From NCBI GenBank assembly GCA_029204225.1, contig CM055096.1:62352957-62416956 (forward strand): a DNA stretch of 64,000 nucleotides, written 5' to 3'. A program made the translations under genes and the position numbers. Below, one piece after another: positions 1 through 12,472 of the stretch. Each line of letters starts with the position of its first letter. Positions within the stretch are counted from its first letter, which is position 1. The stretch comes from Diphasiastrum complanatum. Taxonomy: Eukaryota > Streptophyta > Lycopodiopsida > Lycopodiales > Lycopodiaceae. Below the pieces are notes generated by a model. It did not search any database. It had not been told where the DNA came from and worked only from the letters and a program-made list of their open reading frames with translations.

Positions 1-1608
1 GCAATAGGAACATTATTACTCAGGTAAATCATTCTTTCAGCATAGGAACAAGAATCGAGAATCATCTTAGCTTTTTCCTTTGTCAAAAACATACGTATTC
101 TTAGAATTTTTTTTTTGGTCACGTTCCGAAATGGAACTCGTTCTGGATTGTGTTTCAAAACGCGTTCCGTTCTGGAACGGGCAACTATGGTTTTGATTAT
201 CTTTATTTGAAAATCATTATCATTTGATAGTTTGCAGTTCAGTTTGATTGTGCGTGATATGTTGTGTATGTGTTCATTGTTAAAGACATTCTTAGAGCCT
301 TATAATGAAGTTAGATGTGAACCAATTTTTCAACTTTTGGAAGTCATGATGCATGCATGCCAGCCGAAAATGGCTTAAAATGTCATAAGGAGGGGCCTTC
401 TACCTTAGCATGCTTTTGTCACAAAATAAACCAAGAATGGTATTCAAATTGGTTGTTGGTTCTTCTTCAATGCGATTATTGGCAAAGTAAGCATGATGTT
501 TGGAATTTAAAGCATCATAAGATATTAGGAACCCTAACCTGTGCTGCCCTAAAGTGAACAACTCAAAGATAATTTGTGACAAAATAATTTTGCCATGTTT
601 CACAATGTTATTTTTTAGGTCTAAAAAAATTAAATTTTTCAAGTTTTTATAAGATGCACAAATGTAACTTTTCCATTCCATATGTGTGGAATGTACACCT
701 CAAAATCAATGAAGGAAACTAAAGCAGCCAAAGCTTAAATTATTTCTTTTCCAGGGGACATGTAAGAGGCTGAAAAACTATAACAAAAAGATAAGCCACA
801 GACTAAATTAAGTGAATAAGTACAAGCTTCATGAAGGAGTTGGCTTTCATGCAGATTCAGGTTTGTTGAAACATTCTAGCATTTTCTGCTTTCATAAATC
901 TCAAGTTGTGTTGCTTAGCGCACAGCCTGTTTATAAAGACCCTGCAAAATACATTTGAATTCAGTAGCACCCCCCCCCCCCCCCCCCCCCCTTCTTTTTT
1001 GTTGAAAATTACCTTTTTGTCAAGATGATATATTTTACATAGAAATGCTCATTGCAAATAACTCGAATATTAGAAATTGAAACTATAGTACTCTAGAATG
1101 TCACTGCAGGGTTTCCATACAGTAGATAACGTTTCATTCTTGGCAATGAGCTGAACAGAAGGCTGGATTGAGAAAGGTCCTTTGATACTCTATTATGGAG
1201 AAATACCTTACCTGAGTTCGAATAGCTAATTACAGCAGAAAAGAATGGGCTCCTCTTAAGAAGGACCTATTGCATGTAATACTAGCAGGTATATAATGTA
1301 TGCTTTGCAGTTGAGAGCTTGGGATTTCTAAACTAGAAAGCTTAATATTCTCGACCTATGAGTTAGCTGATTCCTTCTATTTTATTGTTGTATTTTGAAG
1401 CCACAGATCCTTTGCGAGTAAAACATACATGTCATAAAGCTTCTGGATGTTGTCATTCTTGTTAGTTATTGATGCTTTTTCTGGCAAAAGTTTAAGTTTT
1501 TGTGCTGTGGAGAAGCTTTTGAGTTTTGGATTGATTGTTTGATTGCTTGTAATTTTTGATACCTCACTTTGCATCTTCTTTATCTTGACTGTGATTTTCT
1601 TCTTTCAG
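1..1608 (+). other. intron upstream of first visible exon; no coding exon seen
   Basis: No reading frame here matches the EXO70 segment expected before 1609 (the LEEEFKQLL...YSK region). The stretch is AT-rich with many stops. It contains a 22-base C run at 970-991 and a GGAAC/GTTCC-rich patch near 120-180. I see no recognisable mobile-element protein. Confidence 0.6.
970..991 (+). repeat. poly-C homopolymer, 22 bases
   Basis: An uninterrupted C run inside the upstream intron. Long C/G runs are prone to slippage and sequencing error, so the length may not be exact. The complementary strand could form a G-quadruplex. Confidence 0.85.
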
Positions 1609-1890
1609 CAAGCAGGTAGAACCAGCGCGTTTATTGGAAGCTTTACCAAACTCAACGAAGCCCTCAGGAGGCTCTCAGCCAGAAATGGGTGACCTTGCTT
1701 CTTCAAATAATTCACCTGCTGACATGACGAATTTGAAAAGTTCACATCCTGGATCCAATATGGAGGGAGAAAGAAAATTAGCTTTAACATTGCCTGTCCT
1801 CATTGCTCCAAGGATGATTCCTCAGTTAAAAGAAATGGCACAGAGGATTGTAGGCGCAGGTCATCACCAACAATGTGTGAAAATCTACAA
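1609..1890 (+). CDS. EXO70A: EXO70A exon (first in window)
   Basis: The acceptor is a pyrimidine-rich tract ending CAG at 1606-1608, and the donor GT is at 1891-1892. The exon opens with one base completing a codon, then encodes KQVEPARLLEALPNS, a Ser/Asn/Gly-rich variable linker, and LTLPVLIAPRMIPQLKEMAQ followed by AGHHQQCVKIY. The same order is found in EXO70A proteins (VEPDRLF..., LP.LI..R.LP.L.DLAQ..., AGHQQQ...IYR). The linker is poorly conserved in the family. The exon ends two bases into a codon that is completed at 7146. Confidence 0.88.
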
Positions 1891-2099
1891 GTATTGTTCC
1901 TCCTGAAAATGGTCGTTTGGGTTTTCCTCACATGGTTTATCTTTGGGTTTTTTCCTTGATTGCATATTTACATCCATGAAAGTCAGATTCATATCTTTAA
2001 CAGATAAGTTAATATTATGATGAGCTTTTCTCCTCCGCTTTAGATACTCTCACAACTCTCTCTATAGCTGGAGGCATCTCAACACCTGTGAAAAGGTCC

Positions 2100-2940
2100 C
2101 AATATTCTCGATCCTGAAGAATATTTTGCATCTTGAACTTCTAGATGCTAAAGTTTGTACCATCTAGCTTACGAGATTCCGGTAACACAACGTCATTCAA
2201 TCCTGCCATTCTCAAACAATAATATTGATCTGTAGCGATTTTTCTTCGACGATCCGATGTCCTCCTAGAAGGAAAATCCACATTGTCCTCATAACAATGT
2301 TGACTCCACATGGCACATGCAACTAATGCTCCTTCAATAATCTGATTGCACAAATAGACATAAATTTGTGAAATTGGATATATTCTAATTTGACAAATAG
2401 ATATATAATCTGATTGCACACTTGCAAAAACAATCTCTCTCCCTCATGTAGAATCTTGATAGCTTCCAAGATCAAAAAGCCAGCTCTGATAATTGGAATT
2501 TGATGCTCAAATTCAAGATAGGAGTGAACTAATCATATTAGCACTCACACACACCAATCAATATCAACATAAGAGATTAAAGAGAACTTAGATTAATTGA
2601 AGAATGACTATAGCTCTCTACAAGGGAATGAATGGGGGTGGGGCACCAGCCCTCCTTTATATAATTTCTCTAGTCCTTAGCAAAAGCTAAAAGAATAAAA
2701 CAAAAAGCAAAAAGCTGACTACTATAGTTGCTCTCTATTTTGGGTAAAGACACTTATTAAATTTCTAAGTGAAAAATCATGTTTGTTTCTAGAATTAGTG
2801 TGCCCTCGTACATGCAAGACTAATTAACTTGACTTTAGGACTTTGACTTTGATATACTAAAAATAGAAATGGCCCCTAAAATAGCTCACAGGCATGGCCA
2901 AATCAACATTAGAGGTGCAAATAAACATCAATTTCTAACA
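2100..2940 (-). mobile_element. M: 5' end of a minus-strand Copia (LTR, PBS, gag start)
   Basis: On the minus strand, 2175-2100 encodes RKLDGTNFSI, a stop, then KFKMQNILQD, the usual Copia gag N-terminus. Further right, 2482-2496 resembles an initiator-tRNA-Met primer-binding site (GCTCTGATA on +). An LTR-like block from about 2497 to 2940 ends in TTTCTAACA. Its end (ATAGAAATGGCCCC... CAGGCATGGCCAAA) resembles the LTRs of elements D and E, so M shows which coding family those non-autonomous elements come from. The element is truncated after the first gag residues. Confidence 0.6.
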
Positions 2941-3199
2941 AATGATTTTTGTGTTCCTCTATTTTTTAGGATGTGCTAGTTATTTTCATATGCCGCTGAA
3001 ATTTTTTTGCTCGTTTGTTGGCTCATTGGGTTGGATTAGAATGTCCTTACATTTGTAACTAACTATACATAAGTCAATGAAATGCATAATGTACATAGGT
3101 AATACACATGCATTCAAGATATATCAATGTTATGTCTTGAATAGTGCCTGACGTAATTAAGGAGACGTGCAATCTTCAAGCTTATAGAGTCCACCCACA

Positions 3200-4719
3200 A
3201 AGTCTTAGTCCATCAACTTTGTCCTAGACCACATGCATTCACAAATTTGATTATGTTTCATTGTTACTCTAGAGATATAACCCTTAAAGAAAAATCCTAC
3301 CTATCGAATGCACGCAGTACATATGATTTTTTATGTATAATAGCAGGCATTCTTAGCAAAGAAGCAAGGGCAAAGTTCCAAGAATGCAAAGGGAAAAAGA
3401 ACAAGGGGAAGAAACAACAGGATCAACAAAAAAATCAATCAAATCAACCAGAAGATGGATAGAAAGCAATTTGAAAGGAAATTGCTTTATTTGTGGAAAG
3501 CCATGACATTACACAAAGGAGTGTAGGAAAAACAAGTTCAAGAAGAAGCAAGATGAAGTTTTGTTGAGGAAGGACTTAATACAAAGATAAGTGCTTTGGA
3601 TCTTGTTGATTATGAGTCGTTTTCGGCATCAATATCTTTAGGTAACTTCTCAATGGAATAGGAGTGTTGGTTTATTGATTCAGGTGCATCGAAACATATG
3701 ACACCTAACTGAGATTGGTTATCTAGTTTTCAAGAACTAGATGATGGATCAAATGTGAAGTTGGGAGATAACTACACATATGATATAAAGGGAGTTGGAA
3801 AAGTACATGTTCAACTACCTTCAGGAAAGACTGGAGACATAATTATGTACCAGGAATCAAGAAGAACTTACTCTCAGTTTCAACTATTGTGAAGCAACAT
3901 ATGATTGTACAATTTGATGAAAAATGGTGTCTCATCAAGAGGAATTACAACGAAGTAATAGCTGAGGGCATTTTTGCAGGAAGGTTGTACAAACTTTAGG
4001 CTCAGCTGATGGGTCATCATGCAAGTATTGTGGATATTGGTTTAGTGAGTAAGTTATGGCATGAAAGGTTTGGACATCTGAATTTTAATAGTCTACAAAT
4101 CTTGAGGAAATACAATATGGTTACTAGTTTACCTCAAGTCGTTTCTGAGCACAAGTTTTGTGAGGGCCCTTTCTTAGGAAAACATCATATGAAGAAATTT
4201 CCGTCTAGTACTTTTAAAGTCAGAAACTTGACGTAAGTCATTTGAGGGTTTTTTGAAGTATTGCATATGCTCACATACCTAAGGATTCAAGGTGCAAATT
4301 GGATCCAAAGGCTACTAAGTGTTTATTTCTTGGATATGATAGTCAAGAGGAGGGATACAGGTTGTATGACTTGGCGAGTAAGAAAATATCAGAAGCAGGG
4401 ATTTAATCTTGGATGAGGATGGATCTCATAAAGATATAGAAATATCTTATGATAGGAAGCAAGATGGAGAAATTCCTATCTTGTGTGACGAGTCATTACA
4501 GGAGCCTGAGTCGACACATGTACCGCCTACACCAATTCAAATACCTAGAGTGACCATGGTTGAGAAAGGGAAAAGGAAGGAGAGATCAAGTACATGGGAT
4601 ACTTATTCATCTGTGACTTCACTAGGCAGGAAGCATTCTACATTAGATACTAGAAGCTTACCTAGATGATACTATGAAACTATCAAGGATAATGTTATTT
4701 TGGAATAGGGAGAGAGTAC
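3200..4719 (+). pseudogene. C: decayed + strand Copia gag-pol, left part
   Basis: Successive frames show a damaged CCHC knuckle near 3480-3540 (NCFICGKP, stop, HYTKECRKN), protease WFIDSGASKHMTP near 3670-3710, the pre-integrase segment LWHERFGHLNF at 4009-4236, and the integrase C-terminus AYAHIPKD...CLFLGYDSQEEGYRLYD at about 4262-4375. The linker before RT runs to about 4700. The integrase core is deleted and several stops and frameshifts are present. Element D interrupts it at about 4720, and it resumes at 6266. Confidence 0.75.
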
Positions 4720-4723
4720 ATAG

Positions 4724-5156
4724 CGTTAGAAAACCGACTTGCTCATACAAGTAACCCAAGACAAGATTCCTATTGTGATGAAACAATAGCCAAACACATG
4801 AGAGAGAACACAAGTGATGAGAAACTCCAACTATGTCCCATTGCAAATGAGCTAGGGCGCACTACACACTTATAGACTTTGGTCTATGCCGAAAAGCAAA
4901 AGCAAATGCAAAAGTAGCCTAAAAGCAATTGCCTTATTAGTCTCTATATATGGTAAAAGCACCAACACCTATCTAGAGCAAAACTTGTGCTTCAAATCAA
5001 GCACTAGAATCTCGAACTTGAGTCTAGCTAAATTCTAACTTGACTATACCAAATATAGGTAAAGGCCCCTAGAATTAGCACACAGGCATGACCCAATAAC
5101 CGTAATTAATCCTAAATGACAACATTAGGGGTACTAATGTGAACATTAACTCGAAC
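4724..5156 (-). repeat. D left LTR
   Basis: Starts at GTTAGAAAACCGACTTGCTC and ends near TTAACTCGAACA. It matches 5864-6265 along its length, with an extra segment of about 30 bp near 4910-4955. Confidence 0.75.
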
Positions 5157-5863
5157 ACTCCCCCTTAATGTTTACATTGTCAAGAACTATGCATAGCACA
5201 AGTATGCATGTGTATCCTCCATGATGCCCATGTAATGAAGATCCTCAATTCTGCTGTAGAATCCATGACCAACTATGATCTCAATGTCTTCCTTACTCAA
5301 TGTAGAACTTCCTTTGTATAATGATGTAGAATTCCTTTGAATGTCGATCCTTTTCATATGAACCTGCTTCATATGACTTCCCAATGTCTTGCTTTAGTCT
5401 TCATGTCCCTTTAGTTTATATGTGTAAGTTTAAACTTTGATGTGTCACATTTGAAATCTTGAAAGTCGAATTGATCACCACCATGAGTGCAACATATCAC
5501 CCGATTCCTTGACTTCCTTTGAATCAAAGAACTTTGACTTTCCCTGAATCAAATAATGTAGACATGATAGCCTTTGCCTTAACCTTGAGAACTTTGCTTG
5601 AAGATTGACTCCCTTGGTCTCTTTGAACATCTTTCAAGCAAAACAAATTCTTGCAACATAGCTCCTCCTTGTAGTGCCAAACCTTCTTCCACAAAGCTGC
5701 CACCCTTGTAGATGAAGACCAAAAAATGAGAGCTGGCTAGGGACACCACCTGCACCTGCTTTTTTCCTTTGAAGATGATGGTCAAATCAATCCCTCGTGA
5801 ATTGATTCCGTTCGTTGGAGTACCTCCTTGTTCTCTCAAATCTTGAACCATGCTTTGATATCA

Positions 5864-6265
5864 TGTTAGAAAACTGACTTGCTCATACAAGTAACCCGAG
5901 ACAAGATTCCTATTGTGATGAAACAATAGCCAAACACATGAGAGATATCACAAGTGATGAGAAACTCCAACTATGTCCCATTGCCAATGAGCTAGGGCGC
6001 ACTGCACACTTATAGACTTTGGTCTATGTCAAAAAGCAAAAGCAAAAGCAACTCTACATATGGTAAAAGCACCAACACCTATCTAGAGAAAAACTTGTGC
6101 TTCAAATCAAGCACTGGAATCTCGAACTTGAGTCTGGCTAAATTCTAACTTGACTATACTAAATATAGGTAAGGGCCCCTAGAATTAGCACGCAGGCATG
6201 ACCCAATAATCCTAACTAATCCTAAATGACAACACTAGGGGTACTAATGTGAACATTAACTAACA
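5864..6265 (-). repeat. D right LTR (5' LTR of the minus-strand element)
   Basis: TGTTAGAAAACTGACTTGC... to ...AACATTAACTAACA, with terminal inverted repeat TGTTAG/CTAACA. The degenerate primer-binding site lies directly to its left. Confidence 0.78.
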
Positions 6266-6530
6266 CAGGGAACTAGGAGATCTGCTAGGCTTGAAAAGCA
6301 TCATGAGGATTAGGATCGACGAGAGGATCATCGTGAGCATGAGGATGTACACTTTGCTTATATGGCTATAATGTTGGAAACTAAGGATCCATCTACTTTC
6401 AGGAAAGATGAAAAGAGGATATTTGGAGGAAAGCTGATGATGATCATGATATAGATGGGAAGTTATATAGAAAGCTTGTTGGAAGTTTAATCTATCTAAC
6501 GATTCTCTGCTGAGAATTGAGATTCGTGAA
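6266..6530 (+). pseudogene. C: decayed + strand Copia, right part
   Basis: Directly right of element D the frame gives RRSARLEKHHED, FAYMAIMLETKDPSTFR, then GKLYRKLVGSLIYLT. The first is the usual Copia text just before RT; the last belongs to the RT/RNase H connection. Most of RT is therefore missing. After about 6500 the homology is lost in a stretch rich in GAGAATC/GATTCTC inverted motifs. Confidence 0.7.
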
Positions 6531-7145
6531 TCGCTATAGCCTGAGAATCTTGATTCTCTGCACTATGGTACCAAGTTTCAACCATGTTCAATCATTGCCA
6601 TATGGGTAATTAGGCCATTGAGCAAGTAGTGCCTGGGCTTACTGCCAACAAAATATGGTAGTTCGTTTACTCTAAGCCATTGAGCATATCGTTCGCTGTT
6701 TACTCTATATGCCCTAACAGCATTCAATGCTGGTCTGTGAGTTGCAAAGCCCTTACATGCCAATGATAGTTTCCTGGCACTGGTTTCAAGTCTCATTTGG
6801 AACCACGTTCCATTTGGAAGGTGAGAGAAGTCTCAAGTTCTGATTAGAACATGATGTACTTTGATTAGTCCTTTTAACCGCACTTTGATCGTATGGAACA
6901 TGTTTCATTCTGTATGATCAGGACGAAGCAAAGACGGTTGGAATGCTTGTAGTATGTAATCAATTGTATGGAATGTGTCTCTTTGAACATGTTTGCATAT
7001 CAATGTTGAGATTTTTATGTGCAACAAATTCTTTTTTGTTAGATCTGAGATTGGCATTGCATTTTACATTATGCATAATGTTGTCAAAACAGGAGCATAC
7101 TGATGGAAGGAACATCTAATGTCAGAGTGTGGTTGGGTATTACAG
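6531..7145 (+). other. intron, no recognisable feature
   Basis: Unassigned intron between Copia remnant C and the 7146 exon. A 72-codon minus-strand ORF (6578-6796) has no motif I recognise and is probably chance. Confidence 0.5.
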
Positions 7146-7284
7146 GGAAATTAGGGCATCGAGTCTGGAACAGAGCCTGCGCAAGCTTGGAGTAGAAAGG
7201 CTCACCAAAGAAGATGTGCAAAAGATGCAATGGGAGGTGCTTGAGGGTAAAATTGGAAATTGGATCCAATTTATGCGAATTTCT
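7146..7284 (+). CDS. EXO70A: EXO70A exon
   Basis: Starts after TTACAG and ends before GTAAGT. With the preceding exon it encodes KEIRASSLEQSLRKLGVERL, then TKEDVQKMQWEVLEGKIGNW and IQFMRIS. This is the most conserved stretch of the plant EXO70A family and marks the start of the rigid C-terminal rod. It ends in phase 0. The next intron is short (230 bp). Confidence 0.92.
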
Positions 7285-7514
7285 GTAAGTAGGAATGCAC
7301 AGCATTTGGCAAAATGTCTTCCTGATATTATGGGTTTTCTTTATTTTCACTCTGCTTACAGCATTTGCATGATTATTCTCGTTCCTTTAAAGGATGCATT
7401 CTCAGACAAGCCTGCATTCTGTATTCGCAATTGTAAGTCAGTGCTGCTTCAATCAAGCTTTGGATGTAGCAGCTACTAACCCTCAACTATCTATACTTGG
7501 TGATTGGAAGCCAG

Positions 7515-7727
7515 ATCAAGCTTCTCTTTGTGGCAGAACGTAAGATATGTGATCAAATATTTCAGCAGCTTGACCCCTACAGAGAGCGCTGCTTTGCTGA
7601 AGTTGCCGAAAGTGGGTTCATTGTGCTTCTAAGTTCAGGAGACGCGATTGCAAAGAGCAAGAAATCTCCAGAGAAGTTGTTTGTGCTTCTTGACATGTAT
7701 GAGACTATGTGTGATCTTCTGCCTGAG
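7515..7727 (+). CDS. EXO70A: EXO70A exon
   Basis: Seventy-one complete codons between CCAG and GTACTT. It encodes IKLLFVAERKICDQIFQQLD, CFAEVAESG, LLSSGDAIAKSKKSPEKLFV and LLDMYETMCDLLPE. The donor opens a 46.9-kb intron, yet frame (phase 0) and protein similarity resume exactly at 54605 (IEIIFSGDP...GIRETASGL). Confidence 0.92.
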
Positions 7728-9168
7728 GTACTTGATTACTAACTTGGCTTATCTGGAAGTTTGGAAGATATGGTCTTTGCTAAATGATGGCTTTGTCTTG
7801 CATAAGATCATGATATTGTGTATCTATATTTTGCATAAGATCATTATATTGTGTATCTATATTTTAAAACTAGAATGGCTCGAAACCTTAGAAATGTTGC
7901 AAATAGCAATGACTCGTTCTGAATGTTGTAGGTGACGTCAATTTCTTTACTTTTTAAATTTTTTCAAATTTGCTCCATATGTACTGAATGACATATGCTA
8001 GAATGAAACCCCCGAACAGACATATATGCTGTAACTACTTGAATGTCCTGTAACTAATAGTTGCAATTTTGTGCAACTTAACTTCAACAAAACGTGAGAC
8101 GATGGGCTGGTTGCTATTGAACACCAACATACTACACTAACCCGCCCTGCAATGTTTTGTCCTGCTGATCATATTAACTAGCAACTTGCAAAAAGTTCCA
8201 ATTTTAGAAAATTTGAATCTTTTGTTGATTGATTGCACTTGTAGAGATTTAAATGTTTTGGTGATCAATTGTACGATTAGATCATAGGTCTTGATTCCCA
8301 ACATGTTTCCAGGGTTTGTTGCAATTTCTTCTCAAAATTGTAGGTGTATTTTTTGTCTTTAATTTTTTTTTATAGATCTTTGGGTTTATTTGCTTATCTT
8401 CACAACTATTTAGCAATTTATTTTATAATTTCAAGCAATTCAGTTCACTTGATTTTTAGAAGCATGATTCAAATCTCTAAAATATTAATAAGTTGATTTG
8501 ATTTGAATCAACTACGACTACGAGCTTTGCAGTCCACAAAATTATGCTTTAGCAAAACCACTTGAAATTTCTTAGGTAGGTTTCTTCAGGCGAAGACTTG
8601 GTGCTTGTCAAAAGCTTGTCTTGATCAATTGTTGTGCTCTTCCTAAGTCTAGGTGTGATATAAGAAACAAGCGGATTTCTTATTGATGGTAAGCCTCAAT
8701 ACTTGCAGACATGTCTCATCGACATTCGCTAGTGAAAATGAGTTTATTAGCATCTCATAGTCCATGTTGTTGTGCGTAGGGCACTTCATCACACTGATTC
8801 AGCATAGTTGACCAACATTGCTTCTAGGTCAAAGACTTATTTCTCACTTTATTTGGAAAGATGATCTTCTACCAATATCGTAGCATGTAGAGGAAGCATG
8901 AACATGGTTTTATAGAGAACATATGTGAATTTTTCTTTTTCCAAAGAAATAATTGCTACAACCTAGTAGCTATATCTTCATTTGCCAACATGGAAGGAAA
9001 CGCAAGTTTGTAAGACCCACAATTTTCTCAGTATCTTCTAGCATGCTTTTATGATTCATGTGGGTAAAAGATTATTTTTCTATTTTCTCCTAGATTAACA
9101 TTATGGTCTTCATGTAGTTGTTCTTTCCGATTCCTATGATGGATTGCATGAAGTTTCTACGAAGAAAA
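7728..9168 (+). other. start of the 46.9-kb intron, no recognisable feature
   Basis: AT-rich sequence with stops in all frames. I see no protein motif, LTR pair or RNA gene. A 31-bp near-duplicate (ATTGTGTATCTATATTTT-type) occurs at about 7800-7865. Confidence 0.55.
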
Positions 9169-9818
9169 TGTTAGAAATTATGCAAATGCCAACTTAAGCC
9201 AATGAAGTATTGTCAAAATTATGCAAATGGCAAAATAGGCCAAAATGTGAGGCCAACTTAGAAAGATGATCCATGTACTAATTTGGGCCTTACTTGTGTG
9301 AAATCTAACCTATTGCTGGCCAAAAGTTGAGTCTCAAGTCAACTTTTTTGGGGTGCTCACTACTACACAAGTTGCTTCATTTTGTTGGCTGCATTTACCA
9401 AGGACTCATCTTGAAAATTGGTGGCAATGAAAGGCTACAATTAGAGATTACACACTCACATTAAAGTAGGGTTTGGAGAGGAAACTCATTCCTTGTTCAC
9501 GTAAATAGAGCTCAGCCCATAGAGAGAGTATTCCTTGCATTGCTCTTTTCATTTATTGTATTGTGGAGGATAGTAGTTGTATTATGAGCTAGTATTGTGA
9601 TCTTTCTTATGTAATGTGTAAGGGCATATGCATAAAGTTTATTGGCATCTTGCCGATCATATCTCTTGTGAAATCCTGGAATAGAACCTTAGAGATTGTG
9701 GTTTTGTAATGAAGCTATAGTGTGATATTGTGGTTCATTACATTGTGTAGTCTTCAATTAATATTAAGCTTGGTGCTTAGGTGTCTTGTTGACAAATTTT
9801 AATAGAACATAACCAACA
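9169..9818. repeat. possible solo LTR
   Basis: Begins TGTTAGAAATTATGCAAATG and ends CATAACCAACA, with LTR-like composition. No coding sequence is attached. The flanking five bases (GAAAA / ATTGT) do not match, so a target duplication is not shown. Confidence 0.3.
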
Positions 9819-9977
9819 ATTGTATATGTTGTCTAGTGGATATTTAATATTTTTATCCCTCCTCTGTCACTCGTTAAAAACGTCACATGCATTGATATCT
9901 TTTACCTGTTGTGTATTTCTCTTGGCCACTAACTGCTATTAACAATCCATTCTTCCGCCATCCGGGCCTTCCACCAC

Positions 9978-10247
9978 TTAGAATTTGTTTCGAGCAGGAA
10001 CACAGATCATGCTACACACTAACACCGACAGAAAACACTCTCCACACCAAGCTCACGTAGCAACTGTATTTCTCAAAATGAAATTACAGTGTACATACAG
10101 TTGTTCACTCAGGCAACCCATGCATGACCCAGGTTGCCGTTGGCGGGACGCGTGTCCCGTCGACTTGCCTTGTGGCGAGGCCAATTGATCCTTATCAACT
10201 GATAGGACCCACAGTACAGTAGCACAATGATTCTACTTTAATTCTAA
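9978..10247 (-). repeat. B 3' LTR
   Basis: Its first 46 bases match the truncated LTR at 20994-21039. The ends on + are TTAGAATT...AATTCTAA, a perfect 8-bp inverted repeat rather than TG...CA. The polypurine tract of the minus-strand element follows on the right. Confidence 0.65.
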
Positions 10248-10303
10248 TTCTCTCCCTTAAAGTAGAGTCTACTTTTTATACAGTCATATACATAGCTTTA
10301 AAG

Positions 10304-12472
10304 TCAACAAACTTTAAGTACAGAAAGCTTTGATCTAAACTTATCAAACTTTTCTCCAACAAGTGGCTTAGTGAAAATATCAGCTAGTTGTTCTTCCGTA
10401 CTACAATGAACAACATGAATTTCATGACTCAGCAGCCTCTCACGTATAAAGTGATACTGAATCTCAATGTGTTTGGTTCTCGCATGGAACACTGGATTCT
10501 TTGCTAGCTGAATGCCACTCTAACTGTCGCTATGTAACGTCGTGGAATTTTTCTGCTTCATGCCAACTTCTTCCAAGATTTGTCTCAACCATATAGCTTC
10601 CCGTGCTGCACTACACATTGCCTTATACTCTGCTTCTGTGGTGGATAGAGCAATTGTACTTTGCTTCTTACTAGACCAGGAAAAGCAACTGCCACAAAGT
10701 TGGAATACATACTCTGTGGTGGATCTACGATCATCATAGTCACCTCCCCAATCCGCATCCACATAGCCACACAACTCAGGTAAACCCTCATGCTTCCTGT
10801 AAATCAAGACATAATCTGAAGTGCCTTTTACATAACGCAGAATGCGCTTAGCTGCCTTCCGATGCGTTTCCGTAGGTGCTGCCATAAACTGACTTACAAT
10901 ACCAACAACATAGCATATATCTGGTCTAGTCGTGGTAAGGTAAATCAAGCTCCCTACTGACTACCTATACAGCGTAGCATCAAATGACTGTGACTCATCA
11001 AGCTTAGAAAGCTTTTTACCTGGTTCAATAGGAGTATTCACTGGTTTGCAATCCTGCAACCTAAACCTGTGCAGCAACTCTTTGACATACTTCACCTGTG
11101 TTAAACCCACTTCGTGTCCTTTTTGCCACACCTCTACTCCAAGGTAATAATGCATCAGGCTGAGATTTGTCATCTCGAATTGTTCCATGAGGTCTTTCTT
11201 GATCATGTCTATTATCTCTTGATTATTTCCCGTAATAATCAAGTCATCAACATAAAGAGCAATCAAAGCAACCATACCATCAAAGCATAAGACATACAGA
11301 TTTGGATCAGAATGTGTTCTCATCATCCCCTTTGAACGAAAGTAGGCATCAATCATGCTATACCACGCACGTGGTGCCTGTTTAAGACCATAAAGCGCTT
11401 TCTTCAAGCGACATACTTTATTTTCCTGTCCTTTCGCTACAAAGCCTTCGGGTTGATCCATGAACACCTCTTCTTTCTCACCATTTAGAAAAGCAGATTT
11501 CACATCCATCTGATTCAAAGGCCAACCAAAATGTGAAGCTAAAGCAACAAGTAGACGTAGAGTATTCCACTTACATACCGGCGGAAAGGTCTTCTCATAG
11601 TCGATGCCTTTACTTTGTGCATACCCTTTGATCACCAATCTTGCCTTGTGCTTTGCTATACTTCCATCTGCATGGTACTTAGTTCTGAATACCCATCTGC
11701 AACCAATGGGTTTCTTGCCAACTGGTGGTTCTACTAAGTCCCATGTGCTATGCTTAGCAATTGACTCCATCTCCTCTTCCATGGCCTTGACCCAAATGTC
11801 ATCATCCTTCGCTTCACTATAAGTCGAAGGTTCTTTGCTTTGAATAATACTAGATAAGAGAGCATAATTTGCTTCATACCTTTCAGGTTGTGTCTTCTCT
11901 CTTGTTGATCTTCGTAGCTCTCCCTGGCTAGATGATCCTGGAAAGTCATCCATGTCGCGGCTCTCCAACAATCTCTCAAACCACTTAGGGAGCTTCCTGT
12001 CAGGTGATTGGCTTCCTGGTGAAAATGTATCCCACGGTACATCCTTCTCCTTGCGTTTGTCACCTGCAACTTCAATCCTTCTTGCACCAAAAGGTTTGTC
12101 TCTACCTCTCCAACCTGTCTCATGAGGTTGAGTAGTAGTATCTTGAGATGTATCCTCATATTCATCATTTGGAAGGTCAATGGATGGATCATCATCAGGA
12201 GGTATCCTCACTATACCATCTTTCCCACTGGATGTGTCTATCTTCTCAACATCCTCGTCTTCATACATCTTGGATTCATCAAAGATAACATCACGACTTA
12301 CATGGATTTTGTTTTCCACTGGATCAAAACATCTATAGCCCTTCACACGATCAAAATATCCTAGGAATATACACTTGATAGCTTTTACATCAAGTTTACG
12401 TCTCTCTTCCTTAGGAATGTGTACAAAGGCCTTACATCCAAAGATTCGCAAGTGGTTCACCTTTGGCTTCAT
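10304..12472 (-). pseudogene. B Copia reverse transcriptase and RNase H
   Basis: Reading minus from 12472: integrase C-terminus (LRIFGCKAFVHIPKEERRKL), a 180-residue linker, RT with VDDLIITGNN (YVDD box at about 11230-11250), and the connection to LYR. A stop lies at about 10960, then IYLTTTRPDICY and RNase H (ADWGGDYDDRRST, STTEAEYKA) to HSDS. After another stop near 10520, NPVFHARTKHIEIQYHFIRE continues to 10304. Two nonsense codons therefore break an otherwise well kept domain. The element belongs to a different Copia lineage from A. Confidence 0.85.

Larger units (their letters stand above)
4724..6265 (-). mobile_element. D: small non-autonomous LTR element
   Basis: Two direct repeats, 4724-5156 and 5864-6265, flank 707 bp that encode no retroelement protein. 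LTR termini read TGTTAG...CTAACA in the right copy; the left copy has lost the first T. A purine tract on the minus strand (complement of CTCCCCCTT at 5157) adjoins the left LTR. A degenerate tRNA-Met primer site (TGATATCAAAGCATGG on minus) adjoins the right LTR, so it is minus-strand. The two LTRs differ by a roughly 30-bp indel and scattered bases, so the insertion is not recent. It sits inside Copia C; I could not find a clean target duplication. Confidence 0.75.

Noticed and set aside
6578-6796. 72-codon minus-strand ORF
   Set aside because: No motif and no neighbouring element sequence to support it.
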